Source: Stercorarius parasiticus (lineage: Eukaryota > Chordata > Aves > Charadriiformes > Stercorariidae). From it: a stretch of 64,000 nucleotides of DNA. Each line of letters starts with the position of its first letter. Within the stretch, counting starts at the first letter, position 1. The translations under genes were made by a program, and so were the position numbers. The DNA lies in contig VWZL01001969.1 of the NCBI GenBank assembly GCA_013396915.1, positions 310,001 through 374,000 of the forward strand. Direction: 5' to 3'. Below, piece after piece: positions 26,353 through 39,608 of this stretch. The notes beneath the pieces are model-generated. The model did not search any database. It worked only from the letters and a program-made list of their open reading frames with translations, and was not told the DNA's origin.

Positions 26353-29151
26353 AGACCAGTTATTCAGACACGCCTTCAATGCTCATTCAGCATCATTACT
26401 GCCACAATGATCTTACTCTGATACAGCAACTACCTTTGTATCTCTGCTACACTGACCATGCTCTGGTACTCAAATAAACCTTCTTTCTGTATTAAGTACA
26501 AAGCCAGATCTCCACAGAGGGGAGAGACAAAACGTGACACTTCAGAAAGCAGATGAGTATCCTGTCCTCCATCTCACTGCCAGGATGTTTTGCAGGTTGC
26601 AGACATCTCCACTGACTGCCCTGCAGAAAGAGTGTGCTGTTATCTACATGCATGGCCATGCTGCTGCTAATCACAAAACCACATTTCCAGTAGAGCATTG
26701 AATATACAGCGGAGATTCACAAATCCACACCTTCCCCTACAGGTCAAAGAGCTATATAAGCTATTTCTAGGTTTCATTTACCTCTTGCTGATAGGTCAGA
26801 GAATGCTGTTGCTACCATTTACTCCTTCTATTCGTGTAGGGAGGTCTGTATTATCGTCTTACACAAAAAGATCAGCACATCCACTTTTTCTTTTTTTTTT
26901 AAAGAAGAAAGGACCTGGCAATTACCTTAAGAAAAGTACCCATAAGCCAGCAATAAATTCACGCTGCAAGAACAATAATGTTACAGGAATGAAATGTCTA
27001 AACATTAGGAACTTCTGGAATTAGTTAAATATCCAATTCCAAGTCAGCCACCTCATGGGCAAGCATTACAACACAGTATTAGTTAGATGAGCACATACTG
27101 TTGCTGTACAAAACTTGTGCTCCTTTCAGGGTAATGGATGAACAATGAACAAGTCAAAAGGCTACAAGACCAGAAACAAAAGCACTAACCAATCACCCTG
27201 AAATTCTGGGTTTTCTTCCCAGCTACCAAAAATGTCCTGTATGAATGGAGAGAAGACTGCCCATAGGACAGCTTTACAGCAATAACACCATGAGCCTACA
27301 TTTTCCTTGCTCTTCACAAGAATTTATTGGCTGCCTTGAGGCACTTCTGCCATTTCTTGCAGGCAGAAAGCAGATTCGTTTTCAGCCAGATGACAGACAT
27401 TAAATACTGTAGAGGGAGAGGAAAAAAGGAGTAAGAGACCACCCACACTTGGAAAGTTTTCAGTCTCCAGGGCACAAAACACTCATATACAACACTCTAT
27501 ACTACACACAGAAAGTGGCTCCCAGCATTGGTGATCTTATCTCCAAGAAAAGAGAAGTATTTTTTTATTCAAACCCAGAAAAGTCATAATGAAGTGTCAG
27601 AAGAGAGAAGTGAGCCTAACGTACAGGAAGGCCAGGATTAAGCAGAGATTTTTTATTTTTTTTTGTCTCCTGGAAGCAGATAATATATCCCTGAATTCTC
27701 CAGAAATCTCACGTTGTCATAACCTCTTTTATAAGCTCTTCTGTGCTAACCCCACTTTATTCCTGTGCAAAACTAAGGTGTGTGAAAGGAAATGAACTAG
27801 TCAGAAATGGTTCAAGGTTTTATAGTGAATATAAGCTTACTGGAAAGGGATACAATTAGCATGCCATGTGAAGAAAAGGTTAAATAAAAAAAGAATCATA
27901 TGAAATGCATCAGTATGTTTTAACACCAGGAAAATCACTGCCATCTTCCAGTGAAGTTATATGTGCTACCACTTGCCAATTCCTCTTTAATTGCACCTTC
28001 TTCTCTCCATGAGCTCTGCTTAAACTATTTTTCCCTGCTTCCTCTCCCTGCCTTCTGCAGCACAGCTATAACCTTCTCCTCTTAGAAGCATAACCCTTAC
28101 TTCACTCTTGCTTCCCTTTTTCAGCCTCTCCAGAACGCCTGACTTTCTTCACTTCACCCTGTCAAATTTCTGACAACTTTCCAAATATGCAAAAATTTTA
28201 TGTGAACAAACTAGAGTGAAAGACAGGGTTAGCAAACTCCACCAATACTTTCATGCAAGTACTGGCATATTTTAACACTTGAACAAATACTGTTTGCAAT
28301 TACTTTTTCATTAACATTTCAGCAATTAAGTTTCACTAGCTGCTCATTATGCTCATGAGCCAGCGTTTGCACTTCAACAAGTTCCTTTTTGTGTAGCTGT
28401 AGAAATGTTCGTGTCAAAATGTTTCATTTCTCAACCAGTCAGGGACATGTACCACACATTAACTCATCTTCTCAAAGTTAAGGAAGGAATCCAATTTGAG
28501 ATACTTGTGATCAAAACAAGACGCATGAATACTATTTATGGCTAGACTGAAAATAGTACATGTATTTGACAGAAAAATCTGAATCTCTGCTCAGCACTCC
28601 ATGAAGAGACCAAGAGATAACACTTCTTTTCAGAGTTACTGATTAATAGTCATGCTCTCAAGTCTAAGGACTGACCCAGTGCAGCTATGAGATGCCTGTC
28701 TCCTAAGAGGTGCTTAACTGTTTATGTCTCCTTCAATTCATTTGGGTTGAACATCAGCACCTGGTTCTTTCACATTCTACCAAACTGCAAACATCTCCTC
28801 TCTTGAGGGACCCCTGACATTGCAACAGCCAGCAGAAAACACAGAAGTGACAGAACATGAAGGCAGACATGGTGGGTGGCTGCCACAGGAGGCAGATGGC
28901 AGCGGATGGTGCTGCGAGGCCAAGAGCTACACAACACGCCCTTCATTTCTGGCCAGAGTTTGACACCAAGCATGCAGACAGAACATGTAGCACCTTAAGG
29001 TTTTGTACAGAAAGGCTGCCTTCTTACCTCTTTTTCCTTTCTGGGCTACTTTGCTGTCAACTTTAAATTTAGACATGGACGACACTTAAGCCTTCCAAGT
29101 CAGGGACTTGCAGTTTACCTCCTTTACCTGTCATTGCACATAAGATCAGCA

Positions 29152-29183
29152 GATGTCTTGGTCGAATGATGTCTTGGTCGACT
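29152..29183. repeat. 16-bp tandem duplication, two copies
   Basis: 'gatgtcttggtcgaat' at 29152-29167 is repeated at 29168-29183 with one mismatch. It lies about 270 bp left of the solo LTR. No function is suggested. Confidence 0.8.
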
Positions 29184-29450
29184 CCATGGCAATACCTTGT
29201 CAGAGAAGTACTCGGGGACTTATCACCCCCAGACTCAAGCATTTGACTAACTCAAGCAAATCTCTTATCCCAAAACCCTCTAGTCTCATCCCACCCTTTT
29301 TGCTGGACCTGCTTGACTCCCCTCCTCAGGACTGACGATCTTGCACCCTCCAAGTTAAAACTCTTTTGTTGACAGCTCATTCCTCCATAATGTGCCACCC
29401 TAATAACCTTACTTTTTCTTAATGTCAGTGGATCAGATATGTTCTCTGTC

Positions 29451-30170
29451 TGTGGCCAGCTGTTGGTAGTGGATGGCTGAGGGGGCTCCTCTATGAGGAG
29501 AGGCCGGGGCAACACAGCCAGTTCCAGCCGGCTCCACCATGGCCCCACCACAGGGCACAGCCGGGCCCATCAGCAACACCGGCAGCCCTCAAGAAAGGGC
29601 AAAACACCACAGAGGCGGTGAGGTGTGAGGGAAAAAGTGCGAGAAACAGCCCAGAGAGTGCCCAGGTCTGGGGAGGGGCAGCAGGAAGAGGCGCTCCCAG
29701 GGCTGAGGCGGGTGTTTCCCTGCAGCCCGTGGAGGGACCATGGCGGACATTCCCAGAAGGACCGCAGCCTGCGGAGAGCCCACGCTGGAGCTGGGGAAAC
29801 TTGTGAGGAGGAAGGTCCAGGAGAGAGGGACTGTCAGGGACTGACCTCAACCCACATCCCCGTCCCTGTGCACCACTCACCGGGGGCACATGGGGAGTCA
29901 AACTCCCCAAACTGCACTTTGGAAAATGTTGTCTTAGATTTCTCTTTGGTTTACGTTATCCAAGTCTATTTTAATTGGCAATAAATTAAATTAATCTTCC
30001 CCAAGCCGAGTTTGTTTTGCCCGTGAGGGTAAATGGTAAGCCATCTCCACGTCTTTATCTTGGATCCATAAGCTTTTTCATCTTATTTTCTCCCCGGCTC
30101 CTGTCGAGGAAGGGGAGCGAGAGAGCAGCTGGGGGGGTGCAGGGCAGCCAGCCAACGTCAACACACCACA
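29451..30170 (-). mobile_element. Solo LTR of the same avian ERV family, minus orientation, near full length
   Basis: On the minus strand from 30170 it begins TGTGGTGTGTTGACG, then 'ttggctggctgccc', 'ctctctcgctccccttcctc', 'aatttaatttattgcc', repeated 'ctccagcgtggg' and 'ccacgggctgcagg' motifs, 'ggagccggctggaactggct', and ends near 'cagctggccaca' at 29451. About 720 bp is plausible for a whole LTR. It is strikingly GC-rich against its AT-rich surroundings, which creates several spurious open frames at 29252-29984. I could not identify a target-site duplication, and no internal retroviral sequence adjoins it. Confidence 0.85.
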
Positions 30171-31061
30171 CCAGAGTATTTTCTTTTTACATTTGTAATT
30201 TATCTTTCACATTAAAATCATACTACACCTTTGATCAATAATGTTACCTATATGTTAAATGAAAATGTGGCTGTGCATCAAGATTTAGAACTATAGATAA
30301 TTGCAAGTGAAAAATTAAAGGGATTTGGTATACACACACCATGCATACTATACAGAGTGCTGCTATTCATAAGGGAGTCAGCCCAGCATCTACAGAGGAA
30401 CTGGTCCCTCCTTTTTCTGTTCAGCTTATGTTTGAGTCTTATGGAAAGCAACTCTTAACAGCTAGGTATAACAGGACTGATCAGTTCAAATACCAAAACT
30501 GTCTTGAAAGAGGCACAAATGTAATCTCTTCTCATCTCTAAGGTTACCTTGCAAGTAGTGAAAAGGGCTACTGTTTAAGTAGAAATAAGATTCTTCTGTA
30601 TTCCTGAATTTGTTCTTTGCTTCCCCAGTGCATTGTAAGAAGGGTTTTACTATGGTACTACTAATTATGCTAGTATGGGAGCACTATTTTGTCAAAAAGA
30701 GTCTACATGAGAATATTTAACACAGGCTTAATGTTGCTCAAAATCAGGCTAATAACCTTCACATTAATTTTTTAACAACTATTTTAAAGCATTTGACAAA
30801 GAGTGTCACAATTTCTGTGTAATTAATATTGATTTCAAACAGATACTTTGCTATGAATTTAAATGAGGGGAAGAAAAGAATACAATTTTTTTGTTTACAT
30901 TTTAAAGTATCATTGCTAACCTAAACTGAGTATTTATGTATTTATTTTTAATACATTTTCTGATGCTGTGCATCAGATACCTTGCCATAAAAGTCATAAT
31001 ACAGTAGAATCATAGCCTGGTCTGTAATACAAAATCCTACAAGCCAGAGAGAATCAACTGG

Positions 31062-31112
31062 CCACAAAAGTAGACAACGATGACACCACCACAAAGGTAG
31101 ACAATGACGACA
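31062..31112. repeat. 27-bp imperfect tandem duplication
   Basis: 'ccacaaaagtagacaacgat' beginning at 31062 recurs at 31089 as 'ccacaaaggtagacaatgac', giving a period of 27 bp. It appears to be a simple duplication with a few substitutions. Confidence 0.7.
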
Positions 31113-33173
31113 ATATAATTAAGCAAACAAATAGCAACTACTGGAAGCACATTAAAATTAGTTTTTCTAGCAAGTCAATGCCCAATACTGTTATGAATGA
31201 ATATGCATATTCAAAGACTCAAAAACCACTATTTTATCATGCTTGTATGCCACTTTTGAAAGACTGATGCAGGCAGGAGCCACGGAACAGCCTGGGATAA
31301 GGGATGAGAGAGGGACTGTGAAACAGTTCCATTTTTCACAAATTAACTATGAAATATTAATTGAAATAGAAACTGGAATTTGCAACCTGGTCTCCCAGTT
31401 GGTTACTTTAACAAAGTAACTAATTTTTTCCAATGCAATGAATATTTAATTCCCCCAACATAATGCATGGTGATCAAATGGTATTTGTTCAAGTGCCACA
31501 GAACACACCTGAGCCCCAGCCATTGTTTAAAGGGAAGTGCAAGTTGTTCTCTACGTTATAGGTATTTTGTGAGATCTTGTGTTTGGGTCTTGCAACAAAA
31601 CCCAAATAAACAGGTCAAGGAGTCCAAGGTGGTTCCCCCTCATCTGTCTTACACAGAAGGTGGGTAAAATCTCTTTGGTATGGTCACCTCCAGAGGCAGA
31701 AGGACCTGGTTGTCACCCTCCTTCAAAACCCAGGACCTCCACACGAGGCAGGAGTCCTCCCTCCAAACCCGCCTTGTGCAACCTGGTCCCAAACCCAGCA
31801 CACAGTCCTCTGTCTGTCTAAACTTATTTCACCCACAGATGACAGGAAAGAAATGTGATTACAAGAACAGAGAGCAGATACCATTTTTTATTTCATCATA
31901 AATTGCACCAGGTACGGTATTTTCGTTCAAATTAAAATGAGTCAAACTTCAGAGTGTCCTTTGTTTGCTTCTCATCGATCGCTGTTAAACCAAATGTTTC
32001 TCATTCTGTAATCAATACTTCTCTGCAAAAATAAACCCAGGCACTGACAAACAACTTTGCAGCATATTGCAGCGTTCCTTGTAGTGGACTCTGACAGCAT
32101 GAAAAAACACTACCCCAAAGAGCGGGGAAAAGTGCATTGCTTATTGTGCTTATTACAATTTTTACAGACTGCTTACAGCTGAATCATTTTACTGTAACAA
32201 GACTTTATTAAATTAGCCAGCTATTGAAACCAGAGCTTTCCAACAGTGGCAGTTAATATGGCTTTGTCCCTCATTACTGTTTCCAGCTATACTGGGAATA
32301 CTGACAAATACCCTTAAACGCTCAAAGCTTTCCCAGGGATGAAGTTACACGTGTTTTTAAAGCACAGTGAAGCATTAAGGTATAAACAGTAATAACTTAA
32401 ACACTTGGAGGGTTCATGGAGGGAGAGGCAGCTTTATTTCCACATCTCTTCAAAATAAGAAAGCTAAGGGTGAAGTTTTGTGGCTGCTTTGTAATCAAAA
32501 TTAATTACCCTTTCACCTGATACAGATTTGTACTGCAGAGTCTAAAGAAGAAATTTCCTTGATTTATATTAGGCTCTACTTTTGTCCACAATTATTTTAT
32601 GATGTAATCTTTTTTCCTAAACTTATTCCCACTAAAGTTCTGCAACAGCAAGATATAAATAGTATAAAAAGCAGTATCCTAATTTTAGGCTGCTATCTTC
32701 TAGATTCTCATTCCAGTAAGAAAAAATGATGGTTCTTTAGAACTGGATTCCGTTCCCAAAACGACAGGCTGCGCAAATAAGCCAGGAAAATCTAATTGAC
32801 ACTAAATAATTTGTATTAGCATTTTCTAAAATTGCCTTGAAAACAGTTAAAGTAAATAATTTGATGCAAATAATTTATTTTCCACTATGAGATTTTAATA
32901 TGCTAATGTATCTCTCTCTTTAGCCCCATAACAGACTTGCACATGTATCCCCATGACTACCAGATGTAAACTTCAAGCTTTGCTTGGCTCTAAAATGAAG
33001 AGCAAGATAGGAAACACTTATTATTATTAGTGATATTTTAGTGACAGTAGTTTATACACTTTATATTCTTGGGCGATAACACTGCTCCAGAGCAATTCAA
33101 GTAAATTGGAAACTCTTTTCTCCTTCTGAATAAAATAAGACACTAGCTTTCATTGTGCACTAGCTCAAAATTG

Positions 33174-33187
33174 CCACCATGTGGCAG
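33174..33187 (+). promoter_or_regulatory. CTCF-like core motif (candidate)
   Basis: 'ccaccatgtggcag' differs at one position from the CTCF core CCASYAGRKGGCAG. The changed base is within the most constrained part, so binding may be weak or absent. Confidence 0.2.
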
Positions 33188-35087
33188 GACAGCAACTTAA
33201 TTTAGCATTATTTATACTGCACTGATACGGTTTTAATTGCATCTGTACGACAGAGTAACTGCTGTGCTGAAGCTCCTTTATCATTGCAAGCCTACAATTA
33301 ATCTGAATTAGGCAGGCTATTACACGAGCAGTACTGTATGTATAGTTGGAGTTGTGACAACATTTATGGTACAGAAAAAAAAATAATTAAATAATTCATA
33401 AACCCTTCCATCCCAGAGCTAGATGGCTAGCAGCACTGTCTGCCCAGCACTTTCAACAGCTACGGTCTATGGCCAGCCCTCTGAAAGGGAGCTCTTCAAT
33501 TCTGTGAAACACACAACAGGCCACACAAAATTGGAGTCACCTTTAAAAAAAAATTAAATACCAAAACCCCCCATTTACCATATTCCAGACACTAATAAAC
33601 TTGAGACAACTATGTGGACCTCTTTTAGCACCTTTCCTGGAGATGCACCTACAGCCACAGTGGTTATACCCAAGCCAGGACAGCAATACAAGCGCAGACG
33701 TGCCTTCTGCAGGTGAAACACCTGCATCCCCAGGAGGCGCCGTTCCCTCAGCTTCTTAAAGTTCATCTCTGTATCGTATTTTCAATGTTGAACAAAGGCA
33801 AGCAATACATATATTTGATAATCCTGTCTCCTTAATAAAACAATTGCTATTCATTCAAATTCACAATTGATAGCCCAATATCAAAGACTTGTACTGATCT
33901 TCAGTTCTTAGCATAATTAATTTTTCCATTTGAGACATTATTTCCTTATAGGGGGGAAGGGTGCAGAGAGACTACTCTTAGTGAACTTGGAAGCCCCACA
34001 TAGTCCGATCATGGATATTTTTTTATTATTAATCTTAAAATGATAATGCTTTTAAAAAGTGAACTTGCAAATGTAATTCAGCTTCCAATAGCTTCTACAT
34101 ACAGTAATTAAAGAAATCTTCTTTTTCTAAATTAAACATAATGAAATGCTTTTCAAGATCAAATAAAAACTTGAAAACAATATTAAGACAGACATAATTC
34201 CTACGAATGCCTAGTAGTTAGAAGTGTGTGGAAAAAAGTGTGTGGGAAAAAAAGCAAAATGAGAAACAGTGGAATTAATAAGTAATAAAATGTTATTTTT
34301 TTTCCCCTGAAACATCTTAGATTATAATGGCTAATTATAATCCCAAGCCCTTTGCTACCTTTTTTTTTTTTATTTTGTAAGGTGACTTGCATTACATTAA
34401 GATGTCTAATCAAGCATAAAGGTGTTGTTTGTTTTTTACACCAGGTATATACAATCTTTTCTTATGCGAAACAAAGTTTTATAACCAATGTAACTTGTTG
34501 ACAATGTACTTTTATTAATTCAGTTGCAATCAAGCAAAAATCCCCAGGCCGTGCCAGTTGCCAGTTTACGTTTCCCACTTGTTTGATTCAAGAAAATTTA
34601 TCATAATGGTGTTTGCACCATAAAACAGCACAAAAGAGTGCGTATAGACAACAACTGGCAAGAGAACACAGCCAACCCACCCAAGCCAGCAAAGTGTCGA
34701 TTGTTTGATATCACCTACCATTTTCTATCGGATCTGCAATTCTTGAACACTTCCTAAAGGGACATCAATGCAGCAATGTATGAAGCACAGAAGGGAAAGG
34801 TTTTTGGACAAACAAAAGTGACAGTGACCACAAAACTGATGTTTTGCGATTTTATTTTTTCATCAGAACAAAACTAAATCTTTGAATAAATAAAAGTCAC
34901 ACCAAAACTTTAAGCGGTGACAGTTATCGCCTGCATTTAACCATCTAGAGATTTCACAGACTTTAAGAGCTACATTGGTAGATTTGAATGCTCTACTGAT
35001 AACTGAGTGCAAGTCTCTAATAGATTTATTTAAACAAACAGGCCATGGGAATGAGCTCCACACACACAGAACAAAAATTAGGAATAA

Positions 35088-35603
35088 ATGAACCCAGATG
35101 ATTTAGAAAAGAATCCAAGTTCAAGTGCCTTACCCCATGGGATATTGCCTACATTTAGCAACCAGAAACTCCACCTCGGATCAGAAGAGAAGTCTCAAGA
35201 ATTTTTCTGTAATAAAGGGTGTTATCTGCAGGAAATCGACTATTCCAAACAAACAAAAATAACTCAAAAACACAAACTAACCATAATACTATGTGCACAG
35301 GAGAAGGGCACATTAACAGTATGGCATTCTGCAGAAGAAACCTCCTCTAGATCCACTTTTACCCTTATTGGTACTCACACAGCAAATTATTTGGATATGT
35401 TTCATGATCTTCCCTTCCTAAACATCTCTCTCCTGTTTAACACCATGTCTAAGACTTTAGAACTTACTTCGACTTGCACTGAGGGCCAGAAGATTAGACC
35501 AAAGTTCTCTCAAGTGCATTACATGTCCTTTGGATTTCTTGTGACCTACAGCAACGCCTTCAAAACAATTTTGTACTCCAGAGGTGCACGAGATGAGCTC
35601 TAG
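35088..35603 (+). other. Unrecognised 171-codon open frame in an intron, probably chance
   Basis: The frame opens at an ATG (preceded by 'aggaata', no strong Kozak context: A at -3, A at +4) and runs 171 codons to TAG. The translation has no domain, signal peptide, membrane segment or repeat I recognise. It lies on the strand opposite to NCKAP5, with no promoter, no neighbouring exon and no poly(A) tail of a retrocopy. It is one of the longest open frames here, but this length is not exceptional for 64 kb in six frames. Confidence 0.15.
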
Positions 35604-38600
35604 GCCATATGATTTAGCGGGGTTTCCACGTTTGCACTTGCTCAGATTACATTTAATTTTTGATATGGCATGGTTTTGTTTTATAGTTAAATAATAGAGA
35701 TTTGTTGCCAGTTTTGGACAGAATTCCAGCCTAGGCATAGACTTGAAGAGGAAAGCGGAAAGAGATCCCTTGAGCTCTGTAAACCAGTGTAGTTCCACAG
35801 CTGATACTCTTTGAAAATTTAAGAAAGATTCTCAAAGGGGTTTTTAAAAGGCAGGCAGTTTCCAGATCTTGTCTGCGTTGTTTGGAGTGTTTATAAAAGA
35901 TAATCCCATGAACTATGGCAGCCAATGGTCGATTCAGACTCAAAAGATTTATTCAAGTTCCTTTTAACCAGGTAACTATATTTTGATAAACCACTATGTA
36001 AACATTACTGCAAACCAGTATTTTTGGCATAGTTGCAAACAGCTAGGAAGTCTAGACAGAATGGGGAGGAAGAAGTCATGAATTTGTAGTCATGCTGGGT
36101 TTTGATCTCTGAAACACTGATGCCTATCCATTTAAGGGGACTTGCTGCAATGGACTAGTGCCCCACCAGAAATAAAGCATAAAGGGAGACCAAGAAGACA
36201 AAGGACAGATAAAAAGACAATGAAAGGTAACATGTCACTCAAGCTACACTGTTTATACCTGGTATTGATTTTAACCTATGGAATTCATATGAAGCAATAC
36301 AGTATCTGCAGTATTTATTCCTATGCTTTCCACAGTATGCAAGGAAGGGACACAGTCCCAGAGTACCAGTGACAAGGAAGGCCCAGCCACCAGGTTTCTT
36401 CTAGATACAGCTGTAATGGCAGAAGAGGTCACTGTCTCACTCTGATCACTCCTGATCACTAGCTGGAGGTCACCAGCCTTTCGAGTCGGCAAAAAATTGC
36501 TTGAGGCTGGGATGGGGTACAAGGCAGCCGGTTTGACTGAACCCACCACCAGACGTGCTTCAAAGCAACCTGGCAGGCTGTGCAACGAAGCAGAAGATGG
36601 AGCATGAGTATAATCCCCCCCAACTCTGCTGTGGTGGCAGTAACCCCCAGCAGGGAGACAGTGACATCCTAAATGACTCTTGCTTATCTGCAATGCCTGT
36701 GTGCCTGCGCCCAAAGTGAATGGTTTTTCTCCCCTGTAACTGACCAACGTGTTCTTTAGATGATATAAATGGGTTCTTTTCTAAAGGACTGGATGCTCGC
36801 AGAACAAATGGGCATGTGGCTGAATCAAGCGTTTCCCACTTGGATCTGTATTAGTGAGATAGGAGTTAGGCAGCAGGACACATATAGGATAAGCATTAGA
36901 AAAAACCACGCATCTAAGAGTTTTATTTGGCTTTAAAGGATCGGCCAGTGGAACTCTGCTTCGTTGCTCAAGGGAGCTCTGGGATTTACTCACAAGCTAG
37001 GAGCAGGATGTGTTTCTTGCCCTGATGCTGGGGAGAATGAGGGCTTCCTCACTTTCTGGACTTCTCATGAATGTATTCGTACTTCCCGTTAATAAATAGG
37101 ATATCAAGAAGTTAACTGAAATAGATGTAAGGCTAAACAAAAATTCGGAGGATGGGAGAAGTGGAACGTAACCATGCGAATTGTGAGAAGTGGCTCAGAA
37201 CTGTTTGCAGTGCCACCAGACCCCACGGATCTGGGATATGCTGGTGTTTTAAGTTTTTACACACGCACTTCTATTTGCCTTTCCCAGCTGACACACTCAA
37301 CACCTCTGGCATCACCACTTTGCTGCTAGCTACCTTTCCATACAGCATTTCTTTTTGCCAGGCTCTTTACAGCATTGCTCATGAACATGTCAGATCTTAT
37401 TACAATTTTTCCGTGTTCGCTTGTAAAGTCCATTTATGGTCAGTAAGTAACTGCAAAAAAAGGTATCTTATTTACTCAGCTGTTCCTTGCATGTATTCCA
37501 GAGTCCTATCGCTTGAGTTTTCTGACAAATCTATCTCTTTATCATATTCACTCCTTTAGCACTGTAGGCACTGCTATCGGCAATAGGGAAATGCAGTGAC
37601 TATGCAAGCAAAGCCAAGCAGAGCTGGGTTCACGGGAGTCAGGGTGCACAAGTGCTGAGTTCCACTCTTCAGCTGTTGTGGGGGTAGAGGATGAACCCCA
37701 TTGAGTACCGCTGGTCCCACTCCTGCCCTGGCATCTACATGTAAAGCAATAGCTACTCGAAAAGAACAAAGCTAAGAAAAGTTTCTCCTTCCCATCTCTG
37801 TTAGATTAAACACATTTCCAGAAGCTGATACTCTTGTTTCCTGGGGGTTCACAAGGACATTTCTGCTAATCTGTTTATGTTCCTTCCAAAGCTTTTCCTT
37901 TTGAAATGCGTTAGATTGCACACCTCGACTTCCACTCGCCTCCTCCTACATCTTTCAGTTTATGAACACCTTTCCCTTACCAACTGATGGAAGATACAAC
38001 CGATGGAAACCAGCCTTTAGACTATCACAGCTAGCAACTCTGAAAGTCTAGTTTTAGTGTGAAATTAATTTTCAGCTTCTCATTTAAGGCATGTATTTTG
38101 CTATGAAGTTTCCTACACCACCAGTTTTCCCTTCTGAGGTGATTCATTATCAATGAACATAACGCAACATTTCCAACAACAGCCTGGGAATTCTGTCCAG
38201 CTCCTCTAGTAACAGCCATGGAAAAAGTTTCTTAAATGGAAAACGTTGCCAGTCACTGCCACAGCGCACTTGTTCATAGGTGCTACCAGGAAGAGGACAT
38301 TCCCAAGAGATAATAATTTTTGTCCAACAGTCAGAAATAATTTTTAAATAAGCAGTGTCACCATGGATGCTGATCACAAATGTGCAGCGTAAAAATGTAA
38401 TTACAAAATAACAGTCGTATGGACCGCAGATACTGAGCCAAATCCCCTCTCGGTATTCATCCCAAGTCGCCGGGCTGTGATTATTCATGGCACATTGGCA
38501 CCCCAGGCTCCAAGCGGCTCTCAGCACTATTTAGGTGCCCAGTAAGACCCTGCCTCTTCCCCAAAGAGTTCACTACCTACACAGGCAATGAGACTAACAG

Positions 38601-39548
38601 CAGCAGGGTCAGAATAAAGCCTGATTTACAAATAAGTGATTTAGATCAGAAATTAAATATTTTCCAAGATGATAAAGAAATTACGTGGCAAAAGTAGTAG
38701 CAGGCCTTGCAGGATACCAAAGTTAGAGTCTGACCCTTGAAAAGTATAGTGAAGAGGGGTTTTAACAGTTGGTTATTTGAAGTCATGCAACAGGGGACAG
38801 CGCAGAAAGCACAGCTTATCACTACTGTTTGGAGAATGAGCGAAAGCCACTTCACAGCCAGGTAAGGTCCCATATCAGGCCTGGTACTTTCATTAGTTTC
38901 CAGAATAACTACAGAGCGCATCATGCCAAGTGGTATGGAAATAACAAAATCCAAATATCACAGTCATTCCCACAGTCTAGACAGTCTCCTCTCGCAGGAC
39001 GTGCAAGCAAGTCTGGTCACCAGTTCCAGACTTGGAAAACTATGTCATGAGATCTTCATTATGAAAGATCCCGTAGAATATCAAAAGATGCCTTATCACA
39101 ATGCAACAGACACAGAGCCAAAACAAACAGAAAGTATGTAAAAGCAAATTCCTGACAAAGCAAAAACTGAATTAAAGTTTAGGAGACTGGAGTAGGGAGG
39201 GAAAGAAAGGAAGGATCACAGTTACTAGCTCAAGCTATATGAATCTATACAAAGCTACATAATTGTAGTCTAGGAAGACATTATTTTCTTACTATGCTTT
39301 AATATTTCTTTTAAATCTTGAACAGAAGTTGCAGAGAGGGGTGAATACGCTCTGCCAAGAGGAAAAAAAACAACAAAGCTAATGGGGCTTAATGGCACAA
39401 AGAACACTGACAGGTTAAAATCTTGCTCGGATGAGCTGTGACTAGTTTTCACGTCTACCTGCAAAGTGGTCAGTGGCCAGAAACGGGCCAACAGTTTTTC
39501 CCAGTTTCTGCTGTCTCTCTTTTATTCACCTCTGACAGACTACTTTCT

Positions 39549-39608
39549 GTGTATATATACACGTGTATATATATGTGTATGTGTGTATATATATATGTAT
39601 ATATATGT
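39549..39608. repeat. TA/TG compound microsatellite
   Basis: About 60 bp of alternating pyrimidine-purine dinucleotides, mixing 'ta' and 'tg' steps and including 'atatatacacgtgtatatat', a near-perfect palindrome. All open frames through it are low-complexity artefacts. Confidence 0.9.

Noticed and set aside
29491..29984. Overlapping Gly/Pro/Ala-rich open frames on both strands
   Set aside because: They fall wholly inside the GC-rich LTR and reflect its base composition.
18625..30170. The two LTRs as the 5' and 3' ends of a single provirus
   Set aside because: The interval contains a real NCKAP5 exon (24119-24252) and no gag/pol/env-like sequence, and the two LTRs are clearly diverged from each other.
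31008..31030. CR1 tail suggested by 'tagaatcatagcctgg'
   Set aside because: The match is too short, with no supporting downstream block.
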